44,752 nt of DNA from a bacterium (GCA_017308215.1 JAFKFQ010000284.1:25643-70394); one strand, 5' to 3'; shown: positions 35,527-43,949, counted from the first letter of the stretch. The notes: generated by a model from the sequence alone, not told the origin. Numbers and translations: made by a program.

Positions 35527-36051
35527 ATGTCTGCGACGCTGAAGGGGTTCGGGGCCGGGGCAGGTGTCGTGGGGCGGCTGTTCCGCACGCTGGCCGGGCT
35601 GCTCACGGGCCGGGTGGATGAGCACCTGGTCCGCGGGTCGATGGTCCTGATCTTTGTGCTGTTTGGGTACCAGAAGTGGTTCGAGTACGAGGTCCAGGGG
35701 CTCATCCCGTTCATCCAGAACGGCCCCCTCACGTCCTGGATGTACCCGGCCTTCGGGCTGCACGGGGCGAGCTACTTCCTGGGCGTGTCGGAGTGGGCGA
35801 CCGCGCTGCTGCTCCTGGCCGGGTACTGGAGCCGGACGGCCGGCGTCCTCGGGGCGCTGGTGTCGGTCGCCACGTTCGTGACCACGGTGACCATCATCCC
35901 GTTCATGCCCGACGGGTGGGACCCGGCGGCCGGGTTCCCGGCGATGAGCGGGAACGTCCCTTTCCTGATGAAGGACGTGGTCCTGCTCGCCGCGTCGGTG
36001 TACCTGCTCAAACAAGACCTGATCGGGTACGGGGCGGCCGATTCCCGGTAG
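35527..36051 (+). CDS. DUF417 (YkgB/RclC-like) membrane protein
   Basis: The 174-residue product has four hydrophobic helices (SMVLIFVLFGYQKWFEYEVQ, YFLGVSEWATALLLLAGYWS, GVLGALVSVATFVTTVTIIP, PFLMKDVVLLAASVYLLKQD) and the family segments GYQKWFEYEVQGLIPFIQN and GFPAMSGNVPFLMKDVVLL. E. coli RclC of this family helps survival of reactive chlorine stress; members elsewhere are regulated by TetR or AraC proteins. It diverges from the TetR gene, so it is probably the regulated output. GAGG precedes the ATG. Confidence 0.9.
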   Translation: MSATLKGFGAGAGVVGRLFRTLAGLLTGRVDEHLVRGSMVLIFVLFGYQKWFEYEVQGLIPFIQNGPLTSWMYPAFGLHGASYFLGVSEWATALLLLAGYWSRTAGVLGALVSVATFVTTVTIIPFMPDGWDPAAGFPAMSGNVPFLMKDVVLLAASVYLLKQDLIGYGAADSR

Positions 36052-36206
36052 CGCCCCACGGGGGTGTCGGCCGACCGGACGCCCCCGCTCGCGTCAGCGG
36101 GCGGGGGCGAAGCCGGTCAGGTCAGTGAACAGCGGTGCGGCTTCCGCCTCCTTCTCCCCGGCTTCGCCTGCCGGCGTTCGCGGGCCGCGGCGGATTGCTC
36201 GGCGGG

Positions 36207-36497
36207 CTACGGGCGGCAAACGGCTTCGGACCATCCCCGACGGAGCGAGTAGCGGTGAATCCGGCACCACCGGCCGCGGTGCTCGAAGCACTTGGTCGGG
36301 TGTGGCGGCATCAGCACTTCGCCGAATCCGGTCTCCGGCGTTTCGTACTCCCGCATTGTCTCCACCCGGCGGTGACGCTTCACCCCGTCCTTCTGCACGG
36401 TGATAACCGCGGCTGAAGGCATCGGCTTGGTGGCCGCCCGACGGGCCTCGCCTTCGGCGTCCCCGTCGATCAGGAAGTGCGTCCGGTGGGCTTCCAT
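36207..36497 (-). CDS. small hypothetical protein, possible
   Basis: A 96-codon frame (MEAHRTHFLIDGDAEGEARR, VITVQKDGVKRHRRVETMRE, YETPETGFGEVLMPPHPTKC) ends in a His/Arg/Cys-rich tail, CFEHRGRWCRIHRYS. Composition is protein-like, unlike most frames here, and it overlaps a second small frame upstream by 28 nt. No family was recognised. Either a small orphan gene or the tail of a decayed one. Confidence 0.35.
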   Translation of the reverse strand: MEAHRTHFLIDGDAEGEARRAATKPMPSAAVITVQKDGVKRHRRVETMREYETPETGFGEVLMPPHPTKCFEHRGRWCRIHRYSLRRGWSEAVCRP

Positions 36498-36616
36498 CCG
36501 GGGCCGAAGGCGGAGCAAGCAAGAGCCTCGGCGTGGGCGTACCCGGCGCTGAACGTGTCCGCTGTGGCTTGCCCGCCGGCGGCGTTCTCGCGGCCGATGC
36601 CGGTCGGCTCGGCCAC
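36470..36616 (-). CDS. very small hypothetical frame overlapping the next one
   Basis: A 48-residue frame starting at GTG (VAEPTGIGRENAAGGQATAD, TFSAGYAHAEALACSAFGPG) has normal-looking amino-acid use. With the frame at 36207-36497 it could be two pieces of one broken gene separated by a frameshift. Evidence is weak. Confidence 0.22.
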   Translation of the reverse strand: MAEPTGIGRENAAGGQATADTFSAGYAHAEALACSAFGPGWKPTGRTS

Positions 36617-36684
36617 AACCCCCGACCGAGTGAACGACCTGGTCCGGCGTTTCTAGAACGGCAGAGTCAACGCGGAGGGTGTCA

Positions 36685-36978
36685 ATGGTTGCTGTGGCCA
36701 AGGCGTGCGTCGCGGGGCTGCGGACGGGACTGCTGGCCGCCCTTCTCGCCTGGATCGCCGCCGCTCCCGTATTGTGGATTCTGCGTGACGGGCTGGGGCC
36801 GGATGCGGTGGACACGGCGGGCGGGCGGGCATTGGGCCGGTTCGCCGTCGTGTGGGGCCTGCCCGCCCTGGCGTTCGGCGTGTCGGTCCTCGGCCTGACG
36901 CTGGCTCAGCGCAAGTTGGGCAGCGACGTCCTGACGGGGATCGACGTCGCCACGATCGAGGCGACCCGTCGCGGTTGA
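36685..36978 (+). CDS. small two-helix membrane protein
   Basis: The 97-residue product has two hydrophobic helices (GLLAALLAWIAAAPVLWILR and VVWGLPALAFGVSVLGLTLA) joined by a short acidic loop, and a hydrophilic C-terminus. GGAGG at 36674-36678 lies 6 nt before the ATG, a good ribosome site. No family recognised. It stands alone between the uncertain frames to its left and the convergent zinc-ribbon gene. Confidence 0.55.
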   Translation: MVAVAKACVAGLRTGLLAALLAWIAAAPVLWILRDGLGPDAVDTAGGRALGRFAVVWGLPALAFGVSVLGLTLAQRKLGSDVLTGIDVATIEATRRG

Positions 36979-37045
36979 GGCGGCGGATTCGCGGGGCGTG
37001 AACAACCTCCGACGCCGGAGCGCCCCCGTCGGCGGCCGGCCCGTC

Positions 37046-37237
37046 TTACGCCGCATCTTCCGCCTTCCGCGGTTCGGGCGGCGCGGGGACGCGGTCCCAC
37101 CACTGGTGCGCACAGGACCGGCACCGGTACTTCGTCTCGACGAACTTGCCGTCCGCTTCCTCGACCGTCCTCCTGGCCCGGAACAGGTAACCCGTGTGCC
37201 CGCACTTCGGGCAGCAGCGGGCGGGGCGCTCGAACAT
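37046..37237 (-). CDS. small zinc-ribbon protein
   Basis: The 63-residue product has two knuckles, CCPKCGHTGYLFRARR and YRCRSCAHQWWD, spaced as in single zinc ribbons such as those of TFIIS-like or archaeal-style small proteins. The rest is charged, with a Pro-rich tail. It is small, soluble and probably binds nucleic acid or a protein partner; this is inference from the fold. It converges with the membrane-protein gene. Confidence 0.6.
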   Translation of the reverse strand: MFERPARCCPKCGHTGYLFRARRTVEEADGKFVETKYRCRSCAHQWWDRVPAPPEPRKAEDAA

Positions 37238-37375
37238 TCAGTAGGCTCCTGGGTGGTAGACCCGGGGGTATCGGCAGGCGGGAGAGCGGGGCTTGAGGAG
37301 TCGGCCGGGGTGGCGGACTCACCGCATGACGCGCAGGTCGTCTCGGCCGCCACATCGCCCGGGACGAGGGTGCGC

Positions 37376-37510
37376 TTAGACCAGCGTCTCCGGCCGGTCC
37401 CGCCACACCTCGTGCGCCTCAGCCGCCCGGATCGCGTCGGCCTCCCGGCGCGCCTCCTCCACCGTCAGAAACGGGTCGAGCAGCAGGGTGGTCAGAAGGT
37501 CGCTGTCCAT
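37376..37510 (-). CDS. small hypothetical protein
   Basis: A 44-residue frame (MDSDLLTTLLLDPFLTVEEA, RREADAIRAAEAHEVWRDRP) with GAGGACG 4-10 nt before the ATG and an amphipathic helix. An in-frame GTG 16 codons upstream gives a less likely longer form. No family known. Confidence 0.4.
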   Translation of the reverse strand: MDSDLLTTLLLDPFLTVEEARREADAIRAAEAHEVWRDRPETLV

Positions 37511-37818
37511 GGCGTCCTCGGGCAGAAAGTACCGGGCTTTGCAGCATTTGCTCCCCACCGCTACCGGTTCGGAGCCTCGGGAGGGGGTAACGCAGGGGCG
37601 GTGCCGCGGACCCGGATTTCGGTCGCGGTGCGGGCTCGAGCCGTGCCGCTACAACCGGACCCGGCAGCGAACGCCCGCGAGGGGAACGGGGCCCGCACGC
37701 CGTTACTCGACCGGCGGGGCGGGGCCGACCACGCCCGACCCGCGCGGCGGCTCGTCCTGACCTTCCTTCCCCACCGCCCGCCCGTACCCTGCTCCTGTAC
37801 CGTGACCCCGGAGCCCCC
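37511..37818. other. gap with no supported gene before the hydroxylase
   Basis: About 300 nt between divergent genes, so promoters for both are expected. Frames seen here lack protein-like composition. No repeat or RNA recognised. Confidence 0.45.
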
Positions 37819-38616
37819 TTGGACGCGTTCGACCGCCTGGCCCGGTCCGCCCGCGCGGCGGCCGGCGTCACCCTGACCGACGCGACGTTCTACGTCGTCG
37901 GGGCGGCCGCCCTGTGGCTCGTCTTCTACGTCCTGCTCCGCCGCCCCCTCGGGCACCGCAAGGTCGTCCCGCGCGCCCCGTCCGCCCGGCAGGTCGGCCG
38001 TGAAGCCGCCCACTCGCTCCGCAGCCTGCTCGTCTTCGGCCTGGTCACGACCGGGGTCATCTTCGCCGAGTTCTACGGCCTGACACGGCTCTACGGGCGG
38101 ATCGACACGTTCGGGTGGGCGTGGCTGGTCGCCAGCTTCGCGCTCGCGGTCGTCCTCCACGACGCGTACTTCTACTGGACCCACCGGCTGATGCACCACC
38201 CCCGGGTGTTCCGGCTGATTCACCGGACGCACCACCTGTCGACCAACCCGACCCCGTGGGCGGCCTACGCCTTCAGCGTCCCCGAGGCGGTCGTCCAGGC
38301 GGGGATCGGGCCGGTCGTGGTGTGCCTGATCCCGATGCACGGGCTGGCGTTCCTGGCGTTCATGACGTGGCAGATCGTGTTCAACGTGTTCGGCCACTGC
38401 GGGTACGAGATCTACCCCCGGTGGTTCCTGCGGACGTGGGCCGGGAAGCTCCTGAACACCCCGACCCACCACGCCCTGCACCACGAGCGGTTCCGGGGGA
38501 ACTACGGGCTGTACTTCAACGTCTGGGACCGGCTGATGGGGACCAACCACCCCGAGTACGAGGCCCGGTTCGGGCGCGCGGCCGGGGGATCGCCCGCATC
38601 GCCCGCCGCGTCTTGA
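37819..38616 (+). CDS. sterol desaturase/fatty acid hydroxylase superfamily membrane protein
   Basis: The 265-residue product has four or so transmembrane helices and the di-iron histidine clusters of the family: HDAYFYWTHRLMHHPRVF, IHRTHHLSTNPTPW, and THHALHHERFRGNYGLYFNV with WDRLMGTNHP at the end. Members hydroxylate or desaturate sterols or fatty acids in membranes using oxygen. Gemmata is known to make sterols, so a sterol or lipid role is reasonable but unproved. The start is TTG with GGAG upstream; a later start would cut the first helix. It stands alone on its strand. Confidence 0.9.
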   Translation: MDAFDRLARSARAAAGVTLTDATFYVVGAAALWLVFYVLLRRPLGHRKVVPRAPSARQVGREAAHSLRSLLVFGLVTTGVIFAEFYGLTRLYGRIDTFGWAWLVASFALAVVLHDAYFYWTHRLMHHPRVFRLIHRTHHLSTNPTPWAAYAFSVPEAVVQAGIGPVVVCLIPMHGLAFLAFMTWQIVFNVFGHCGYEIYPRWFLRTWAGKLLNTPTHHALHHERFRGNYGLYFNVWDRLMGTNHPEYEARFGRAAGGSPASPAAS

Positions 38617-39008
38617 CGCCTTCGTCACCGAGGGAGTTCGGGGGCCGCGAGCGGTCGTGACACCGCCACCCCGTCGCCGCCAACGACCCCTCGCGCTAGT
38701 GCCGCTACCGACGGCTCAACCCGACCGGAAAGGCGGGGTCGTGGGAGGCGAGTCGTGTACGTGGACGTGACGGGCGGCAAACTGGTCGCTCGCGGCGGCG
38801 ACCGCCGAATAGAACACTCCGTGTGGCCCTTCCCGGGCCGGGCCGTCGCTCAGGACCGGCCACCGGAGCAGGTCGCACGCTGCCCCGGCGAGCGCCCAGT
38901 TCATTGCCCGCCGACCGAGCGGGCGGTGAATCGATTGCGGTGAGAGTTGTTGTCCGGGGCGGAACGCGGGAGCTCGAAGAAAGGCCGCCCTCTCCGACCC
39001 TCAGTCCC
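38617..39008. other. gap with no supported gene
   Basis: About 390 nt between the hydroxylase stop and the stop of the next minus-strand gene, so both genes end here. Small frames on both strands (about 60 codons) lack family signals and good ribosome sites. No hairpin of note was seen. Confidence 0.4.
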
Positions 39009-39584
39009 TCATCCGGCCTTCGCGACGAGCGGTTCGTGAACCACCGCCCCGACGAAGCCGGCGACCACGGGCCGGGGAGCTTGGTCGTTCACCACAGACC
39101 CGGTCGCGTTCCGCCCCGCACTCAGGCCGTCGCACCACGCGATGACCGCGTCCAGAGCCCGGGCGGCGGCGTCCATCCCCTCGCCCTTCTCCTCACGGAC
39201 GACCACCTCCACCCCCAGCCGGGCGGCGATCCGGTCCGTTAACCGGTAGGCCTTCCCGACCAGGTGGACCGGAGGCTCGGCCCGCGTGCCCGCCCGCTCC
39301 CCGAGGGTCCGCACGGCCCGGCACCACGCCGCCACCCGCTGGGGGGTGTTGAGCGTCAACTCGGGCAGGGCGACCGACGGGTAGCGGGCGGTGTACCCGG
39401 TGAGGGCGGAGCGGAAGGCCTCGTACCGCCGCTGCCGCTCCCGCAGCCCCGGCCCGTGGGCGTTGGCGACCGCCGGGTCGTCCCGCAGGTTCTCCCAGCA
39501 CGCCTGCGACTCCATCACCCGCGCCAGTTCCGCGGCCTGATCCGGGGCCAATGCCAGGGCGATGTGGGGAGTCAACTGGGCCAC
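39009..39584 (-). CDS. hypothetical protein
   Basis: The 191-residue product is soluble and helical: LTPHIALALAPDQAAELARV, ESQACWENLRDDPAVANAHG, LRERQRRYEAFRSALTGYTA, RYPSVALPELTLNTPQRVAA and GMDAAARALDAVIAWCDGLS. No signal peptide and no known motif. GTG 39584 is preferred, with AGGA upstream (GGCAGGACC); codons before it look non-coding. It diverges from the acyl desaturase across about 400 nt holding a 13-bp inverted repeat. Function unknown. Confidence 0.55.
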   Translation of the reverse strand: MAQLTPHIALALAPDQAAELARVMESQACWENLRDDPAVANAHGPGLRERQRRYEAFRSALTGYTARYPSVALPELTLNTPQRVAAWCRAVRTLGERAGTRAEPPVHLVGKAYRLTDRIAARLGVEVVVREEKGEGMDAAARALDAVIAWCDGLSAGRNATGSVVNDQAPRPVVAGFVGAVVHEPLVAKAG

Positions 39585-39879
39585 GGCGGTCCTGCCTTTC
39601 GCGGGGGTGTTCCTGACGGGCGGTATCGGCCCGGGCGGATGGGCCGGTTGACGGCGGAAGACGGGAACGAGGGGAGATATCGACGGGCCGGCGGTGTATC
39701 CCTCCCGGCACGCGGAATCGCTACCCCAATCGCGCGACGCGGCGCGACTGGAACGCTCAAGTTCGACGGGGTTACTGCTCCCGACGCGGGAGCCGGTCGG
39801 CGTCCCGGCGGCGCCGTCGGCCCTGCGCGGGCTCCGCCCCTGTGGGATCGCTGCGCGCCGCTCCGGCTTACCAACTCGC

Positions 39880-39913
39880 GCCCCGGAACCGGACGATCTG
39901 CCGGTTCCGGGGC
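39880..39913. promoter_or_regulatory. inverted repeat upstream of the desaturase gene
   Basis: Arms 39880-39892 and 39901-39913 (GCCCCGGAACCGG and its complement) are perfect over 13 bp around an 8-nt loop. The repeat lies in the 400-nt gap between divergent genes and ends 71 nt before the desaturase ATG, so an operator or leader hairpin is possible. The rest of the gap (39585-39984) shows no gene. Confidence 0.5.
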
Positions 39914-39984
39914 ACTTGGTGCGCCACCGCACCGTAGAATCTCTCCTTCGCCTCCGTGTCACCCCGTCACCAAGCACCCTCAAA

Positions 39985-40893
39985 ATGCACGCACTTCCGG
40001 CCGTCCCTTCGGCCGCACCCCTCGTACCACCAGCGTGGTACCGGGCGACACGGGTCGGGCTGTCCCTGGTCCCCCTGATCCTCGTCCACCTCTCCCTGGT
40101 CGGGCTCGCGTTCGTCCCGGTGACGCTCGCCGGGGTCGTCCTCCTGGTCGTGATGACCCGCGTGAGCGGGGTGGGGATCACGGTCGGGTACCACCGCGGC
40201 CTGGCCCACCACTCGTACAAGACGTCCCGGTGGTTCCAGTTCCTTCTGGCGGCCGCCGGGTGTACGGCCCTCCAGAAGGGGCCGCTGTGGTGGGTCGTCC
40301 ACCACCGCCAGCACCACACCCACTCGGACACCCCGGACGACGTCCACTCCCCGGTCGTCGACGGGTTCTGGTACGGGCACTGCGGGTGGCTGTTCGCCCG
40401 CGACCTGATGCGGCCCGACCACGCCACCGTCCGGGATCTGACGCGCTTCCCCGAGCTGGTCTGGCTGGACCGCCTGTGGATGGTCCCGGGGGTGCTCGCG
40501 GCCGGGGCGTGCTACCTCGTCGACGGGTGGGCGGGGCTCATTTGGGGGTACTGCCTGAGCACGGTCCTGGCGTTCCAGGTGACGTTCGCGGTCAACTCGG
40601 TCGGGCACCGGTGGGGGCCGCAGCGGTTCGCCACCGGGGAGGGGAGCCGGAACAACGCCGTGCTGGGCGTGCTGGCGATGGGGGACGGGTGGCACAACAA
40701 CCACCACAAGTGCCCGACGTCGGCCCGGCACGGGCTCGCGTGGTACGAGTTCGACATGGCCTACCTGGCGATCCGCCTGCTCCGCCGCCTCGGTCTGGTG
40801 TGGGGCGTCCGCCAGCCCCCGGCGGCAGTCATGGCGGCGGCCCGCGGGAAGACCGTGCCGGTTTCGCCGGGCGGCGCGGGCGTTTCCCGGTAG
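39985..40893 (+). CDS. delta-9-type acyl desaturase (membrane di-iron)
   Basis: The 302-residue product has the three histidine boxes of acyl-CoA/acyl-lipid desaturases: YHRGLAHHSY (box I), HHRQHHTHSD (box II) and GDGWHNNHHKCPTSARHG (box III), with NSVGHRWGPQ between. Four or more transmembrane helices flank them (LVPLILVHLSLVGLAFVPVT, VTLAGVVLLVVM, FQFLLAAAGC, ACYLVDGWAGLIWGYCLS). It inserts a cis double bond into saturated acyl chains and so tunes membrane fluidity. The ATG at 39985 begins the similarity; the frame is open upstream without coding character. Confidence 0.93.
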   Translation: MHALPAVPSAAPLVPPAWYRATRVGLSLVPLILVHLSLVGLAFVPVTLAGVVLLVVMTRVSGVGITVGYHRGLAHHSYKTSRWFQFLLAAAGCTALQKGPLWWVVHHRQHHTHSDTPDDVHSPVVDGFWYGHCGWLFARDLMRPDHATVRDLTRFPELVWLDRLWMVPGVLAAGACYLVDGWAGLIWGYCLSTVLAFQVTFAVNSVGHRWGPQRFATGEGSRNNAVLGVLAMGDGWHNNHHKCPTSARHGLAWYEFDMAYLAIRLLRRLGLVWGVRQPPAAVMAAARGKTVPVSPGGAGVSR

Positions 40894-41028
40894 CACCGCC
40901 CCGAGCCGTACAGCCGGTCGATGCGTTTCCGGCGGGCGCGCCCCCGGCCGGATGACAACCACGACGGCCCGGAGCGGTATGGGCTTTGCCAGTCTCCCCC
41001 CGACCGGCCAACCGCCCGGTGCCGCGCG

Positions 41029-41220
41029 ATGAGCGCCAGGACGGTCCGGTCCGTCGTCCGCGGTGCGGGAACCCAGTGGGTCGAGGACAAGGCCACCCGG
41101 CTCGGGGCGGCCCTCTCCGACTGCGCCATCTTTTCCATCCCCCCCCTCCTGGGTTGGAGAGAGGTGGTCTTGCCCGGAAGGAAGGAGCGGCGAGCGGGGG
41201 CGCACTTTTTGCTGTCTTGA
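41029..41220 (+). pseudogene. N-terminal remnant of a YihY/BrkB family membrane protein
   Basis: From ATG 41029 the frame reads ARTVRSVVRGAGTQWVEDKA, TRLGAALSDCAIFSIPPLL, the start of YihY/BrkB (UPF0761) proteins (W-x-E-D-K-A-x-R-L-G-A-A-L then I-F-S-x-x-P-L-L). The rest of that roughly 300-residue protein is missing: after residue 40 the frame gives a basic tail and stops at 41220. A broken gene left by a deletion, not a working transporter. Confidence 0.6.
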
Positions 41221-41226
41221 CAAGAC
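41214..41226. promoter_or_regulatory. short inverted repeat before the aldo/keto reductase gene
   Basis: GTCTTG-A-CAAGAC is a perfect 6-bp-arm inverted repeat 36 nt before the ATG at 41262 and also contains TTGACA, the consensus -35 sequence. It may be an operator, but it is short enough to occur by chance. Confidence 0.3.
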
Positions 41227-41261
41227 GCCCTGCACCAAATGGCACGTAACACGAGGGCGAG

Positions 41262-42212
41262 ATGGCGACCCCGGAAATGACCTACCGGACCCTCGGCGCC
41301 ACCGGGGAGCGGGTCTCGGCGATCGGCCTCGGCGGCTGGCACCTCGCCCTCAAGCACGTGGACGAGTCCCTCGCCCTCCGCATCGTCCGCACCGCCGTCG
41401 ACCGGGGGATTACCTTCCTCGACAACTCGTGGGACTACAACGGCGGCGAGAGCGAGACCCGCATGGGCAAGGCCCTCCGGGACGGGTACCGCGACAAGGT
41501 CTTCCTGATGACCAAGATCGACGGCCGGTCGAAGCAGGAAGCAATGAAGCAACTCGACGAGTCGCTGACGCGGCTCGGGACCGACCGGATCGACTTGGTC
41601 CAGCACCACGAGGTCATCCGGTTCGACGACCCGCACCGGATCTTCGACCCCGAGGGGGCCAACGCCGCCCTCGTGGAGGCGAAGGCCGCAGGCAAACTCC
41701 GGTACATCGGGTTCACCGGCCACAAGGACCCGCAGATCCACCTCCACACCCTCCGGGTCGCGGCCGGGCACGGGTTCCGGTTCGACGCCGCCCAGATGCC
41801 GCTCAACGTCATGGACGCCCACTACCGGAGCTTCGCCCGTCTCGTCGTCCCGGAGTTGGTCGCCCAGGGCGTCGGGGTGCTCGGGATGAAGAGCATGGGC
41901 AACGGGCTGATCCTGCGGTCGAAGACGGTCACCGCGGTCGAGTGCCTCCACTACGCCCTGAACCTGCCGACCTCGGTGGTCATCACCGGCATCGACAGCA
42001 TGGAGATCCTCGACCAGGCGTTCGAGGCGGTCCGCACCTTCCGCCCGATGGGCGAGGCCGAGGTCGGGGCGCTGCTGGCGAAGACGGCGGGGGCGGCCGA
42101 CCGGGGGGAGTTCGAGCTGTTCAAGACGTCCTCGATCTTCGACTCCACCGCCAGCAACCCGGCGTGGCTCGGAAAGGAGCCGGAGCGGCTCCAGAAGTTG
42201 ATGTCTTCCTGA
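41262..42212 (+). CDS. aldo/keto reductase
   Basis: The 316-residue TIM-barrel protein has the AKR pattern: TLGATGERVSAIGLGGWHLA, FLDNSWDYNGGESETRMGKA (catalytic Asp/Tyr region), VFLMTKIDGRSKQEAMKQLD (catalytic Lys), LTRLGTDRIDLVQHHEVI (catalytic His) and VLGMKSMGNGLIL. It reduces an aldehyde or ketone with NADPH; many planctomycete members form a separate clade of unknown substrate. Upstream lie a short inverted repeat and a YihY remnant. Cytoplasmic. Confidence 0.92.
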   Translation: MATPEMTYRTLGATGERVSAIGLGGWHLALKHVDESLALRIVRTAVDRGITFLDNSWDYNGGESETRMGKALRDGYRDKVFLMTKIDGRSKQEAMKQLDESLTRLGTDRIDLVQHHEVIRFDDPHRIFDPEGANAALVEAKAAGKLRYIGFTGHKDPQIHLHTLRVAAGHGFRFDAAQMPLNVMDAHYRSFARLVVPELVAQGVGVLGMKSMGNGLILRSKTVTAVECLHYALNLPTSVVITGIDSMEILDQAFEAVRTFRPMGEAEVGALLAKTAGAADRGEFELFKTSSIFDSTASNPAWLGKEPERLQKLMSS

Positions 42213-42428
42213 CGACGGGGGACGGTCCGGCCGTGCCCGCGAAGCCGGCAAGGGCCGTTGCCCGCCTTGCCGACATCCCCCAGCCTTCCGGTCCGCGTAG
42301 GCTCGGGGTCGGCCGCACGAGCCCGCTCGCACGACCGGTGGGAACGGCTCCCGGCGCCGCCGGACGCGCCCGAGCCCAACGCCGAGGACGCCGCGCGAGT
42401 TTTCCGCGGCGAGAGCCTCCCCGGGCTC

Positions 42429-42866
42429 TCACCGCCAGCGGTGCGGCACCTCGCCGGAGCACAGGGCCACGACCAGCGAGACGACCGCGATCGCGAACCC
42501 GGCCGCGGACATGCCGAAGCTCCACCAGAACGTCTTCAGCCGCAGCGCCATGTAGCTCGCCCGCAGCGCCTCGGCTTCCGGGCTCCGCCCCCGACCGCCA
42601 GACCCCCTGTCCGGCTCCTCCTTCAGGAAGGCCAGGAACCCGCCGTGCAGCGCCCAGTACCGGCCCGCGTTCGTCGGCGAGAGGACGGTGCGGCCCTCGT
42701 CGGTGAACCTGGCCAGTCTCAGCGAGACCAGCAGGTCGGCCGCCGCCTTCGCCTCCGCCAGCGCCTCGTCCCCCGGCCCCCACCGCTCAACGGCCAGGTC
42801 GAACAGGGGAAGCTCTTTGCCCGCAAAGGCGGCGAGCAGCAGTTCGTGCGCGCGCATCTCGGCCAT
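42429..42866 (-). CDS. hypothetical protein with one C-terminal transmembrane helix
   Basis: The 145-residue product has a soluble helical part that looks like a small winged-helix-type unit (HELLLAAFAGKELPLFDLAV, AKAAADLLVSLRLARFTDEG, TVLSPTNAGRYWALHGGFLA) and a C-terminal transmembrane helix (WWSFGMSAAGFAIAVVSLVV). AAGGAGGAA lies 9-17 nt before the ATG. No family was recognised; the T-N-A-G-R-Y-W-A-L-H-G-G stretch is likely a conserved core. Tail-anchored with the soluble part in the cytoplasm. Confidence 0.6.
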   Translation of the reverse strand: MAEMRAHELLLAAFAGKELPLFDLAVERWGPGDEALAEAKAAADLLVSLRLARFTDEGRTVLSPTNAGRYWALHGGFLAFLKEEPDRGSGGRGRSPEAEALRASYMALRLKTFWWSFGMSAAGFAIAVVSLVVALCSGEVPHRWR

Positions 42867-42983
42867 CTTGGGTCGGTTCCTCCTTCGTGGTGACGGGTCG
42901 AGCCATTATTCGCTGCCGGCGGCCGGGGAATCGGGAAAAGACCGCGGTGCTAAAGTTGCGGTCAGGTCACCGGGAGGTGAGCC

Positions 42984-43595
42984 GTGCGCGTCGCGGTCCT
43001 CGGGATGGGAAACGTCGGTTCGACCCTCGGCCGCCGCTGGGCCGATGCGGGGCACGAGATCACGTTCGGCGTTCGCGAGCCGGCGAAGAAGAAGGCCGAG
43101 AAGGCCGCGGTGACGACCATTCCCGGTGCCGTGGCCGGTGCCGAAGCCGTCCTGCTCGCCGTGCCGTGGGCGGCCGCGCCGGAGGTCCTGAAGGCGGCCG
43201 GCGACCTGGCGGGGAAGGTGCTCCTGGACTGCACCAACCCGGTCACCCCCGAGCTCACCCACCTGACCATCGGGTTCGCCACGTCCGCCGGCGAGGAGGT
43301 GGCCCGGATGGCCCCCGGGGCGAGGGTGGTGAAGGTGTTCAACACCAACGGGGTTGGGAACATGGCCGACCCGGACTACGGGCCGCTGAGGGCGACCATG
43401 CTCTACGCCGGTGACCACGACGACGCGAACCGGGTGGCCGCCCGACTCGCGGAGGAGATCGGGATGGAGCCGGTCTGGCTCGGGCCGCTGAAGGAAGCCC
43501 GGCTGTTGGAGCCGCTGGCGATGACCTGGATCCTGCTCGCCCGGCACCGCGGGCTCGGCCGGGACTTCGCGCTGAACACCGTCCGGCGTCCGTGA
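42984..43595 (+). CDS. NADPH-dependent F420-reductase-like oxidoreductase
   Basis: The 203-residue protein has a Rossmann N-terminus VAVLGMGNVGSTLGRRWADA (G-x-G-x-x-G), then EITFGVREPAKKKAEKAA, AEAVLLAVPWAAAPEVLKAA, LLDCTNPVTPE, VVKVFNTNGVGNMADPDYG and a closing helix MTWILLARHRGLGRDFAL. It matches the NADP oxidoreductase, coenzyme F420-dependent family, which also includes many dinucleotide-binding proteins without F420. GGGAGGTGA lies before the GTG start. Substrate not predictable. Confidence 0.87.
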   Translation: MRVAVLGMGNVGSTLGRRWADAGHEITFGVREPAKKKAEKAAVTTIPGAVAGAEAVLLAVPWAAAPEVLKAAGDLAGKVLLDCTNPVTPELTHLTIGFATSAGEEVARMAPGARVVKVFNTNGVGNMADPDYGPLRATMLYAGDHDDANRVAARLAEEIGMEPVWLGPLKEARLLEPLAMTWILLARHRGLGRDFALNTVRRP

Positions 43596-43701
43596 TCGAC
43601 CAGCGCCGCGGTGCGAACCGCTGAGGTACCCGGCACCCCCACCACGCGTCGCACGCGCTTACTGGTCGGACGGTGCGGAGCTATGCGGGGATGGAGGAGG
43701 T

Positions 43702-43949
43702 TCGCCGGCGGCGGGTACCCCGGCGTTATGCGCCCGCCTCGCCTCGCTCGACGACCAGATCCGCCCCCACATCTTCTTCCGCTTCTTGTTCTCCGGAGAT
43801 GATCGGCGACGACGTCCGTGGAGGCGGTGGCGGAGCTGATGACCCAGTTCCCGGGTGCGGAGATGAGCCCGGCGGCGAAGCGCGGGCCGTCCCCCGAACG
43901 GACGGCACGGGTCGAGTTCACGAAGGGTGGCGTCTTCACTTTCCACTAA
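43702..43949 (+). pseudogene. remnant of a small hypothetical gene, frameshifted
   Basis: One frame reads ALCARLASLDDQIRPHIFFR, FLFSGDD up to about 43800; the next reads SVEAVAELMTQFPGAEMSPA, AKRGPSPERTARVEFTKGGV, FTFH and a stop at 43947-43949. Both parts have protein-like composition and run on from each other with a one-base frame change near 43800. No family recognised. Most likely a broken gene in the accessory region; the second part alone would be a 43-residue peptide. Confidence 0.35.

Noticed and set aside
36081-36108. Hairpin after the DUF417 gene (7-bp GCCCCCG/CGGGGGC stem)
   Set aside because: Short stem with a 14-nt loop in GC-rich sequence; too likely by chance to call a terminator.
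38716-38943. Two 62-codon frames on opposite strands after the hydroxylase
   Set aside because: No ribosome site, no family pattern, and they overlap each other almost fully.
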